Source: CAZGUH01 sp964529005 (lineage in GTDB: Bacteria; Actinomycetota; Acidimicrobiia; Acidimicrobiales; Ilumatobacteraceae). Taken from it: a DNA stretch of 39,608 nucleotides. Where the stretch lies: assembly GCA_964529005.1 (NCBI GenBank), contig CAZGUH010000035.1:1-39608 (forward strand), read 5' to 3'. Positions within the stretch are counted from its first letter, which is position 1, and every line of letters starts with the position of its first letter. The notes under the pieces are model-generated. The model searched no databases. It saw only the letters and a list, made by a program, of their open reading frames with translations, and had not been told where the DNA came from. Shown in pieces: positions 8,144 to 14,575 of this stretch. The position numbers and the translations under genes were made by a program.

Positions 8144-9250
8144 TCAGCCCGCCTTCTTGCGGAAGTACGGGATCACGGTTTCGCCCCAGTGGCGGATCGT
8201 CTCCATGCACGCCGCCTGTGGGACCGTGCCCATCTGAATGAGACACATTACCTCGTCGACGCCGGCGTCGTAGAGCTCCTCGACGTACTCGATCGCCCGA
8301 CCGGGCGATCCGTAGGCGTGATCCATCGAGTACGAAACCGTCGAGATGTCGCCGCTCAATCGGCGGCGCACCTTCTCCTCCTCGATCGCCCGGATCGCCG
8401 CTTCGTTGTCCGCGTCGTCGATGTCCTCCGACGGCTCGGGGCCGCCGCGCGCCCAATGCGTGATCGATTCCTGGAAGAAGCGTTGGCCGCGCACGCCCAC
8501 CCGGCGCGCCTCGATGGGGTCGTCGAGCACGATCGTCGGGCACAGCGCGGAGATGTGGTCGTTGACCACCGTCGACACGAAGCGGCTGCCGTCGCGTGTT
8601 GCCACGGTGTCGTGGTACAGCTTGCGCAGCGCCGCGACCTGTGACGGTCCGGAGAAGCCGAGGACGAGCGCGCCGACGCCGTACTCCGCTGCCAGCGCCA
8701 CCGTGTCGTCCTTGCTACAGGCGAGGAACAGCGGCGGGTGCGGTTCCTGCACCGGCCGCGGCAGCACCGGGTGCGGCGTGATCGTGAACGAGCCGTTCCA
8801 TTCGAACTCGTCCTTCTGCCACATGGCGCCGATCATCCGCAGCGCCTCCTCGACCTCGTCCTTGGTCCGGCTGCCGTCGACGCTGCACAGCGACAACTCC
8901 TGCTCCGTCGCGCCGCGGCCGGCGCCGAGGTCGAGCCGGCCGCCCGACAGCGAGTCGAGCATCGCCGCCCGCTCGGCGACGCGCACGGGATGGTTGTAGT
9001 TGAACGGCATGCACACGACGCCGTGCCCGACGCGGATCCGCGACGTGCGCGCCGCCACCCACGTCAGGAAGATCTCGGGAGCGCTCATGTGCGCGTACCA
9101 CTTCAGCGCGTGGTGCTCGACGGCCCAGACGCGATCGAACCCCATCGTCTCTGCGTACACCGCCTGCTCGACGCACTCGGCGAGCACTTGGCGCTCGCGT
9201 TCACGTGTGGGGTGAGCGAGCTGCGCCTCGAAGATCATCGAAAACTTCAC
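8144..9250 (-). CDS. LLM-class (luciferase-like) flavin-dependent oxidoreductase
   Basis: A 368-aa luciferase-like TIM barrel starting at ATG 9250 behind GGGAGG. Landmarks are KFSMIFEAQLAHP at the N-terminus, RVWAVEHHALKWYAHMSAPE (40-60), RIRVGHGVVCMPFNYNHPVRVAERAAMLD and SGGRLDLGAGRGATEQE, typical of the FMN/F420 monooxygenase-like group. It heads a minus-strand unit with the dienoyl-CoA reductase-like SDR. The upstream intergenic region contains an AT-rich palindrome (9284-9300) found nowhere else in the window, probably its operator or that of the divergent gene. A monooxygenase or Baeyer-Villiger-like role is plausible but not proven. Confidence 0.9.
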   Translation of the reverse strand: MKFSMIFEAQLAHPTRERERQVLAECVEQAVYAETMGFDRVWAVEHHALKWYAHMSAPEIFLTWVAARTSRIRVGHGVVCMPFNYNHPVRVAERAAMLDSLSGGRLDLGAGRGATEQELSLCSVDGSRTKDEVEEALRMIGAMWQKDEFEWNGSFTITPHPVLPRPVQEPHPPLFLACSKDDTVALAAEYGVGALVLGFSGPSQVAALRKLYHDTVATRDGSRFVSTVVNDHISALCPTIVLDDPIEARRVGVRGQRFFQESITHWARGGPEPSEDIDDADNEAAIRAIEEEKVRRRLSGDISTVSYSMDHAYGSPGRAIEYVEELYDAGVDEVMCLIQMGTVPQAACMETIRHWGETVIPYFRKKAG

Positions 9251-9283
9251 GTGGCCTCCCGTCGTCGCCTCCAGGGTGCAATA

Positions 9284-9300
9284 TGACTATTTGAAAGTCA
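9284..9300. promoter_or_regulatory. AT-rich operator-like inverted repeat
   Basis: TGACT-ATTTGAA-AGTCA has perfect 5-bp arms around a 7-bp AT-rich centre and lies between the divergent genes at 9250 and 9372. It contrasts with the GC-rich surroundings and differs from the CAAG..CTTG family. TTGACT and CATATT on the minus strand may contribute promoter elements, although their spacing is not ideal. Confidence 0.4.
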
Positions 9301-9371
9301 AGAGATTTCCCGAGCGGTTGCTTGCTCGCTACGCTCTCGTCACCGCCGGGGACGTCGCGGAAGGAGCGCAC

Positions 9372-9890
9372 ATGGCAGGGGCGTACAGAGTCGGCACCCG
9401 CTACGAGGTCGGGCCGATCCCGGCAGACCCTGCGGCGACCACCTACGTCGACGCCGGCGCCGTGCGCTTCGGCGTGGAGGGGCGCGTCTTCAACGACGCC
9501 GCGATCGTCGCCGCTCACCAGCACGACGGCTCGCTGGAAGAGATCCTGGCGCTGAAGGCGGCGCGGGGCGTGGGGTCGATCGACGACGGCGGGATCTCGA
9601 TCCACGTGTTCGACGCCGCCACCGGCGCGGAACACCTCCGGTTCGACTGCTTCCGGGCCGAACCGCACTACCACTACATCGACCGGCCGGCGAACACCGT
9701 CGTCACGTGGGACGCCGCGCTGTTCGGCGAGATGCTGCCCGCCGTGCTGGCGCTGCTGCGCACGCGCCTGCCCGCGCTCCTCCGCAGCGCCGGGCGCGAC
9801 GACCTCGCCGCGCGGATCGATCGCGTCGCCGTCATCGACGCGCTCGACGAGGTCGAGAGGCTGGTCGCCGCGGCGTCGGCCGAGTCGTGA
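9372..9890 (+). CDS. Uncharacterised 172-aa protein
   Basis: I do not recognise the family with certainty. The start is ATG 9372, with AAGGAG 5 bp upstream; the open frame upstream of it runs through the intergenic operator region. The protein is acidic and soluble, with no signal peptide or membrane segment. It has a beta-rich N-terminal half (YRVGTRYEVGPIPAD, RFGVEGRVFNDAA), a His/Asp-containing centre (HVFDAATGAEHLRFDCF, then PHYHYID around residues 95-102) and a helical C-terminus. It precedes the hydroxyacid dehydrogenase by 13 bp, so the two are probably cotranscribed. The PHYHY cluster might bind metal, but that is speculation. Confidence 0.7.
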   Translation: MAGAYRVGTRYEVGPIPADPAATTYVDAGAVRFGVEGRVFNDAAIVAAHQHDGSLEEILALKAARGVGSIDDGGISIHVFDAATGAEHLRFDCFRAEPHYHYIDRPANTVVTWDAALFGEMLPAVLALLRTRLPALLRSAGRDDLAARIDRVAVIDALDEVERLVAAASAES

Positions 9891-9903
9891 CGGCGCCTCG
9901 ATC

Positions 9904-10989
9904 GTGGCCGCGATCCTGGCCGCGATGCCGGCGGTGACCCCGGTTCGGGTCCACCTCGCGTTCGCACACCTGTGCGAGCCGCGGTTCGTCGCGCGCATCA
10001 CCGGAGGAGATCCCCGCGTCGTCGTCGACCCCGTGCCGTACACCGACACCGACGAAGCCCGCATGGCGAAGGCCGACGGGCGATGGACGGCCTCGGAGGT
10101 TCGCGCCATCGAACGCCAGCCGACAGCCAGCGTCCGGCGCGCGCTGTCCGATGCCGAGGTGCTGATCACCCACGATGCTCCGACCGACGTGCTGGAGCTC
10201 TCCCCGCGCCTGCGCTGGGTGCAGGCCATCGGATCCGGCGTCGCGCAGCTCCATCCATTGCGGTTCGCCGAGCGCGGCATCGTGTTGACGAACACGCGCG
10301 GTGTGTCGGCCCCTGCGATCGCCGAGTTCGTGTTCGCCCGGGCGCTCGCGGTGTGGAAGCGCCTGCCCGAGCTCTCCCACGCGCAGCACGAGCACCGCTG
10401 GGCGCCGATCTTCGGTCGGCGGCTCGCCGGCCGAACCGTCGGCATCGTCGGCCTCGGCGCGATCGGCGTCGAGGTGGCCCGCCTGGCGAAGGCGTTCGGC
10501 ATGACGGTCGTCGGGATGCGCAGGTCGTCGACCGCAGCGCCGACGTCGCACGTCGACGTGGTCGTGCCGCCCTCGGGACGCGACGACCTCCTCCGGCGCG
10601 CCGACCTCGTGGTGCTGTGCGCGCCGTCGACGCCGCAGACGCGGGGGATGATCGACGCGACGGCGCTGCGGGTGATGCGCAGCGATGCCGTCCTCTGCAA
10701 CGTCGCCCGCGGCAGCCTCGTCGACGAGGGCGCACTGGTCACCGCGTTGCGCGAGGGGCGGATCGCGGCGGCGATCCTCGACGTGTTCGAGAGCGAGCCG
10801 CTGCCTCCCGATCACCCTCTGTGGACGGCGCCGAACGCGTGCATCTCGGCGCATTGCGCGAACTCGCAGGACCCGGACGAGTACTGGAACGCGGTCGCGG
10901 ACGCCGTCGGCGCCAACGTGCGCCGCTACCTGGCGGGCGAGCCGCTGCGCAACGTCGTCGACGTCGCCGCGCTGGCGAGAGAGGCCTGA
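9904..10989 (+). CDS. D-2-hydroxyacid dehydrogenase (NAD-binding)
   Basis: A member of the D-isomer-specific 2-hydroxyacid dehydrogenase family, reducing 2-oxoacids or oxidising D-2-hydroxyacids with NAD(P). The Rossmann motif GIVGLGAIG (near residue 180) and catalytic elements are visible: Arg in NVARGSLVDEGAL, Glu in FESEPLPPDHPLW and His in ISAHCAN. The start is uncertain: GTG 9904 gives 361 aa and ATG 9925 gives 354 aa, and neither has a clear ribosome-binding site. It follows the 172-aa gene by 13 bp. A paralog lies at 19573-20622, at the head of the molybdenum hydroxylase operon. Confidence 0.9.
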   Translation: MAAILAAMPAVTPVRVHLAFAHLCEPRFVARITGGDPRVVVDPVPYTDTDEARMAKADGRWTASEVRAIERQPTASVRRALSDAEVLITHDAPTDVLELSPRLRWVQAIGSGVAQLHPLRFAERGIVLTNTRGVSAPAIAEFVFARALAVWKRLPELSHAQHEHRWAPIFGRRLAGRTVGIVGLGAIGVEVARLAKAFGMTVVGMRRSSTAAPTSHVDVVVPPSGRDDLLRRADLVVLCAPSTPQTRGMIDATALRVMRSDAVLCNVARGSLVDEGALVTALREGRIAAAILDVFESEPLPPDHPLWTAPNACISAHCANSQDPDEYWNAVADAVGANVRRYLAGEPLRNVVDVAALAREA

Positions 10990-10996
10990 ATACCTG

Positions 10997-11317
10997 TCAG
11001 TCCGAGGCGGGCAGGGGCTTCGCCTCGGCGAGCGGGATCACCCTGCCGTCGACGGCCAGGGTGCCGGCGCCCCCGCGCGAGCACAGCACTTCCAGGCCGA
11101 GCTCCTCGTCGCGGTAGCGCTTGCCGAGCTGCGTGCCCTGATCGAACGGAGGGCTGGGCGCGGCCGCCGGCTCACCGCCGGCCTCGACCGGCTGCATCGG
11201 TGCTCCCCCGCACTCCAGCGCGACGTCGCCCGCCGGTGCACGGACGACGACGATCTGGGTCGCGCAACGGGTGCTCTGCCAGCGACTGCCGGGCTTGAGG
11301 TTCACGAGCTCCTCCAT
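10997..11317 (-). CDS. Small conserved-looking Cys-containing protein (106 aa)
   Basis: A 106-aa soluble protein with Cys18, Cys36 and Cys79 in ordered contexts (RWQSTRCATQIVVV, DVALECGGAPM, LGLEVLCSRGG) and the ending PLAEAKPLPASD. The pattern resembles a small hypothetical-protein family I recall from mycobacteria and relatives, but I cannot name it. A Gly/Ala/Pro-rich linker (45-58) separates two beta-rich halves. The ribosome-binding site is weak, but a good promoter (11342-11370) lies directly upstream, arguing for a real, separately transcribed gene. Three Cys could serve metal binding or redox. Translation of this frame is well supported; function is unknown. Confidence 0.65.
   Translation of the reverse strand: MEELVNLKPGSRWQSTRCATQIVVVRAPAGDVALECGGAPMQPVEAGGEPAAAPSPPFDQGTQLGKRYRDEELGLEVLCSRGGAGTLAVDGRVIPLAEAKPLPASD
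11002..11028. terminator. Hairpin at the end of convergent genes
   Basis: A perfect 8-bp stem (CCGAGGCG / CGCCTCGG) with an 11-nt loop lies just after the stop of the hydroxyacid dehydrogenase and inside the last codons of the opposing small gene. It could stop transcription from the left. No T-tract follows. Confidence 0.35.
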
Positions 11318-11341
11318 CGGGACGTGAGTGCGATGCGCCCG

Positions 11342-11375
11342 ACGATAGCCGTCGCGGCGAAACCAAGCAAGCGAC
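11342..11375 (-). promoter_or_regulatory. Promoter with CGCTTG motif for the small Cys protein
   Basis: On the minus strand, TTGCTT (11370-11365), 17 bp and TATCGT (11347-11342) form a good promoter 25 bp before the ATG at 11317. The -35 is embedded in GTCGCTTGCTTGGTT, a member of the CAAG..CTTG operator family. Confidence 0.5.
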
Positions 11376-11398
11376 TGATAGGTAATCCGGGGCGAATC

Positions 11399-12199
11399 TC
11401 AGAGACGCCCGCCGTCCACGCACAGCAACTGGCCGGTGACGAAGCTCGCCGCATCCGAGGCGAGGTACACCGCCGCGCCCACCACGTCAGCGCTGGCGCC
11501 CACCCGTTGCAGGTTGATGCGATCCAGCGTGTGGTTCCGGGCGAGCAGCTCGATCGTCTCGTCGACGTCGCCGTGGGTGGCGATCGCTCCCGGGCTGATC
11601 GCGTTGGCACGGATCCCGTGCGGCCCCCACTCCTTGGCGAGGTACTTCGTCAGCAGCAGCAGCGATCCCTTGGCCAGCCCGTACGCGTCGTATCCGGGCG
11701 ACGGCGAGAAGGCGGTCGCGGAGACGACGGTGATCAGCGATCCGGACCCGCGCTCGATCCACCGCGGGCCGATCGCGCGCAACAGGCGCATCGGCCCCCA
11801 CACGATGACGTCGTGCATCTCTTCCCAGACGTGATCGGGGGTCGACAGCACGTCGCCGGCGCGCAGGACGTCCGCCGGCGGCACGGCGTTGCTCACGACG
11901 ATGTCGGGCGTTCCGGCAGCGTCGCATGCGGCAGCGGCCACCGCCTCGGGCCCGCCAGCGGCAGTGAGGTCACCCGCCACCACGTGGACGGCTCGACCCG
12001 ACGCGGCGAGCTCGTCGCGCAGGGCTTCGAGGTTCTCACGCCGACGCGCGGTCAGCACCAGGTCGCATCCGTGCTGCGCTAACGCGCGGGCGATCGACGA
12101 GCCGAGGTGGCCGGTGGCGCCGGTGACGAGAGCGACCTTGCCGCGCAACATCGGCCCCGGCGGCATCGAGACCGCCGGCGGCCGCCGGTCAACCGCCAC
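11399..12199 (-). CDS. Short-chain dehydrogenase/reductase
   Basis: A classical SDR with TGATGHLG (26-33), Ser160 and Tyr173/Lys177 (YGLAK), ending in LLCVDGGRL. SNAV replaces NNAG at 103-106. GTG 12199 (266 aa) is preferred because GGGAAGG lies upstream and the start overlaps the SnoaL stop by 11 nt. ATG 12166 or 12151 would also give intact proteins and leave the Rossmann fold untouched. It is the third gene of amidohydrolase-SnoaL-SDR on the minus strand, so it probably oxidises or reduces a product of the same short pathway. Confidence 0.88.
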   Translation of the reverse strand: MAVDRRPPAVSMPPGPMLRGKVALVTGATGHLGSSIARALAQHGCDLVLTARRRENLEALRDELAASGRAVHVVAGDLTAAGGPEAVAAAACDAAGTPDIVVSNAVPPADVLRAGDVLSTPDHVWEEMHDVIVWGPMRLLRAIGPRWIERGSGSLITVVSATAFSPSPGYDAYGLAKGSLLLLTKYLAKEWGPHGIRANAISPGAIATHGDVDETIELLARNHTLDRINLQRVGASADVVGAAVYLASDAASFVTGQLLCVDGGRL

Positions 12200-12749
12200 C
12201 GCCCGTGCCTTCCCAGAACGCGTCCCAGGACGCCCAGCTCTCGGGCAGCGTCGCGCTGGTGATCATCTCGTTGCCGGGGAAGTGGAAGCGTCCCGCGACG
12301 TCGAGCGGGTTGTGCGTGACGTCGGCCGCGTAGAACGCCTTGATCTGGCGGCTGCGGAACAGCCACCGCCCGCCGCGCCGCTCGTACCGATCGGAGTAGA
12401 TGATCGGCATCACGATCCACTCGCCGTCCACTTCGTGCTCCGGTCGGCAGTAGACGACGCCGCGGGCATGGTCCGCGTCGACGAGGTCGATGACGTGGTT
12501 GCCGACGAAGTGCACCGTGACGCGCTGGTAGCGCAGCACCGTGTCGAACCAGCGGGCGAGCGCCTCATGGCCGACTCCCCCGTCGCCGGTCTTGACGTCG
12601 TCGACGAAGAGCCTCACCATCGCCGGCACGTCGCGCTGGTCGAGCGCCAGCGCGTACCTGCTGGGCAGCTGCCGGATCTGCTCGATCGCCTCGAGGCGCT
12701 CGAGGCGAGCCTGCAGATCGGCGCCCGGCGTGCCCTCGTGCTCGTTCAG
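12189..12749 (-). CDS. SnoaL-like/NTF2-fold protein, apparent CTG start
   Basis: A SnoaL_4-type alpha+beta-barrel protein, a fold used by small hydratases, isomerases and ring-dioxygenase beta-type subunits. The first ATG (12629) would remove the conserved first helix: upstream in frame the sequence reads ARLERLEAIEQIRQLPSRYA then LALDQRDVPAMVRLF, exactly the usual N-terminus. Between the in-frame stop and that ATG the only other standard start is a GTG three codons upstream of it, inside the helix. A CTG at 12749, overlapping the amidohydrolase TGA as CTGA and preceded by GGCGAAGAG, gives 186 aa. I therefore call the CTG start with translational coupling. A base error changing ATG to CTG is the alternative. 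The stop overlaps the SDR start. Confidence 0.75.
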   Translation of the reverse strand: MNEHEGTPGADLQARLERLEAIEQIRQLPSRYALALDQRDVPAMVRLFVDDVKTGDGGVGHEALARWFDTVLRYQRVTVHFVGNHVIDLVDADHARGVVYCRPEHEVDGEWIVMPIIYSDRYERRGGRWLFRSRQIKAFYAADVTHNPLDVAGRFHFPGNEMITSATLPESWASWDAFWEGTGGGG

Positions 12750-14011
12750 CTCTTCGCCGGGCCGGACGACCCGGTCTCACCGCGCGCGCTCAGCGGAAGC
12801 GGGTGGCGGTACAGGCGGGCGGCGTTCTCGTAGGTGAACTTGCGCACCACGTCGTCGGGAAGCCCGACGAACTGCTCGGCCAGCGACGCTTGCGTGTCCG
12901 GCCACGTCGAGTCGACGTGCGGGTAGTCGGCCTCGACCATGATGTGGTCGACACCGATGCGGTCGCGCAGCCCGAAGATCGACGGGTCGTAGAAGCTGGC
13001 GAAGTAGAAGTTGCGGCGCAGGACCTCCGCAGGCGGCAGCGGATCCTTCCACGTCGACGTCCGCGGGTACTTCCACAGGTAGTCCAGCCGGTCGAGCAGC
13101 ATCGGCACCCACCCGATCCCGCCCTCGGACAGGGCGATCTTGATGTTCGGGAAGCGCAGCGGGATGCCCGAGTACACCCAGTCGACGGCAGCGAGCAGCG
13201 AGTTGACGGAGAAGAGGGCCGACATCGTGTCGAGCGGCGCGTCGGTCGACGGGTACGACACCTGCGACGACGAGCCGACGTGGAGGTTGATGACGGTCTC
13301 GGTCTCCTCGCAGGCGCGCAGGAACGGATCCCAGTAGCCGCTGTGGATCGAGGGGAGTCCCAGCTTCTGCGGGTTCTCGCTGAACGACACGGCCTTGAAG
13401 CCGCGCTCGGCGTTGCGATAGGTCTCCTTCGTCGCCATCTCGACGTCGGCGAGGCACGTCACGCCGCTCGGGATGATCCGGTCCGGATATGGCGCCGTCC
13501 ACTCGTCGATGACCCAGTCGTTGTAGGCCTGCACGCACATGCGGCCGATCTTCTGGTCACGCATCCGCATGAAGCGCTGCCCACAGAAGCCGAACACCAT
13601 CGACGGGAACCCGAGCGAGGCGTAGATGCCGTTGATGTCCATGTCCCGGATGCGCTCGTCGATGCGCCACGCCCCCGGCCGGAACTCGTTGAAGTTCGTC
13701 GTCGAGCCGCCGAGCGGCGCCGCGGTGGAGCGGCCCGAGGCGCCGTTCGCGCCGACGTTGAGTTCGAGGCCACCGTCGATCAGCCAGTACTCGCGGCCCT
13801 CGTCCTCGATGACCCGGGGCACCCGGTCGCGCAAGCGCTCGGGCACGCGCGAGGTGAACAGGTCGGGTGGCTCGACGAGATGGTCGTCCACCGAGATGAT
13901 GTCGTAGATCCTCGGACGCGGCTCCGGATCGGGAAGCAGGAGCTGCTCGATGGTCAACGGGTCGCCCGTCGTCCACCCCGCGGAGTTGGCGAACTCATCG
14001 ATCGCGGTCAT
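12746..14011 (-). CDS. Amidohydrolase family protein (PF04909 type)
   Basis: A 421-aa TIM-barrel metal-dependent enzyme. ATG 14011 has GGGGGA 7 bp upstream; the open frame before it is not coding. Landmarks are Asp42-x-His44 (SVDDHLVEP), the His of INLHVGSSS, SEGGIGWVP and the Asp of VEADYPHVDSTWP. It is clearly paralogous to 5256-6515 and more distant from 1-1026 and 29192-30316. It heads the minus-strand unit with SnoaL and SDR genes, the SnoaL start sharing bases with its stop. A CAAG-type operator and TATGAT box lie upstream. The substrate is unknown; hydrolysis or decarboxylation of a carboxylic or ring substrate is the family expectation. Confidence 0.9.
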   Translation of the reverse strand: MTAIDEFANSAGWTTGDPLTIEQLLLPDPEPRPRIYDIISVDDHLVEPPDLFTSRVPERLRDRVPRVIEDEGREYWLIDGGLELNVGANGASGRSTAAPLGGSTTNFNEFRPGAWRIDERIRDMDINGIYASLGFPSMVFGFCGQRFMRMRDQKIGRMCVQAYNDWVIDEWTAPYPDRIIPSGVTCLADVEMATKETYRNAERGFKAVSFSENPQKLGLPSIHSGYWDPFLRACEETETVINLHVGSSSQVSYPSTDAPLDTMSALFSVNSLLAAVDWVYSGIPLRFPNIKIALSEGGIGWVPMLLDRLDYLWKYPRTSTWKDPLPPAEVLRRNFYFASFYDPSIFGLRDRIGVDHIMVEADYPHVDSTWPDTQASLAEQFVGLPDDVVRKFTYENAARLYRHPLPLSARGETGSSGPAKS

Positions 14012-14031
14012 GACGCAATCCCCCATAAATT

Positions 14032-14057
14032 GAAACGAGTGCTTGACCAAGATCATA
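14032..14057 (-). promoter_or_regulatory. Putative -10 box and operator of the amidohydrolase-SnoaL-SDR unit
   Basis: Minus-strand TATGAT (14057-14052) is followed by GGTCAAGCACTCGTTTC (14048-14032), a CAAG..CTTG-family half-palindrome, then by the ribosome-binding site of the ATG at 14011. No convincing -35 is visible. Confidence 0.4.
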
Positions 14058-14113
14058 GCGCGATGATCGAGGATGCACGACGATGAACGAGCGATGCAGG
14101 GAGAGGAGAGACG

Positions 14114-14575
14114 ATGAGCGCGAGCCGCAGCTTCGCCGACGACAGGGTCGCGCTGTGGGAGGTTGCCTGCCGCTACGCCCGCGGGGTCGACCGCAACGAC
14201 GTGGCGCTGTTCCTGTCGGCCTTCACCACCGACGGCGAGCTCGTGCTGCACCACACCGCCGACCACGACCGGCCGGAGCGGCGCTATCGCGGCCACGACG
14301 AGCTCGCGGCCATCCCGGCCAGGGTGGGCCGCTCCTTCACCCGCACGTTCCACATGCTGGGCACGGCCGCGTACGCCGTCGAGGGCGACACGGCGACGGG
14401 CGAGGTGTACTGCACCGCCCGCCACTTCCGAACGTCCGATGGCGGCGCGACCGATCTGGTCATGCACATCCGCTACGTCGACGACTACCGCCGCGACGGC
14501 GAGTGGCGCATCGTCCGCCGCCGCCACTACCTCGACTGGACCGAGACGCTGACCGCGGACCCGCTCACCGCGTGA
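14114..14575 (+). CDS. SnoaL-like/NTF2-fold protein
   Basis: A 153-aa SnoaL_4-type protein. Helix 1 contains ALWEVACRYARGVDRNDVAL then FLSAFTTDGELVLHH, followed by TRTFHMLGTAAYAVEGDTATG and a final strand EWRIVRRRHYLDWTET, the usual order for the fold. ATG 14114 is preceded by GGGAGAGGAGAG. Such proteins act as small isomerases, cyclases or hydratases, or as binding modules. The gene is alone on the plus strand, divergent from the amidohydrolase unit across 102 bp and convergent with the molybdenum hydroxylase large subunit, with 11 nt of overlap at the 3' ends. Confidence 0.85.
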   Translation: MSASRSFADDRVALWEVACRYARGVDRNDVALFLSAFTTDGELVLHHTADHDRPERRYRGHDELAAIPARVGRSFTRTFHMLGTAAYAVEGDTATGEVYCTARHFRTSDGGATDLVMHIRYVDDYRRDGEWRIVRRRHYLDWTETLTADPLTA

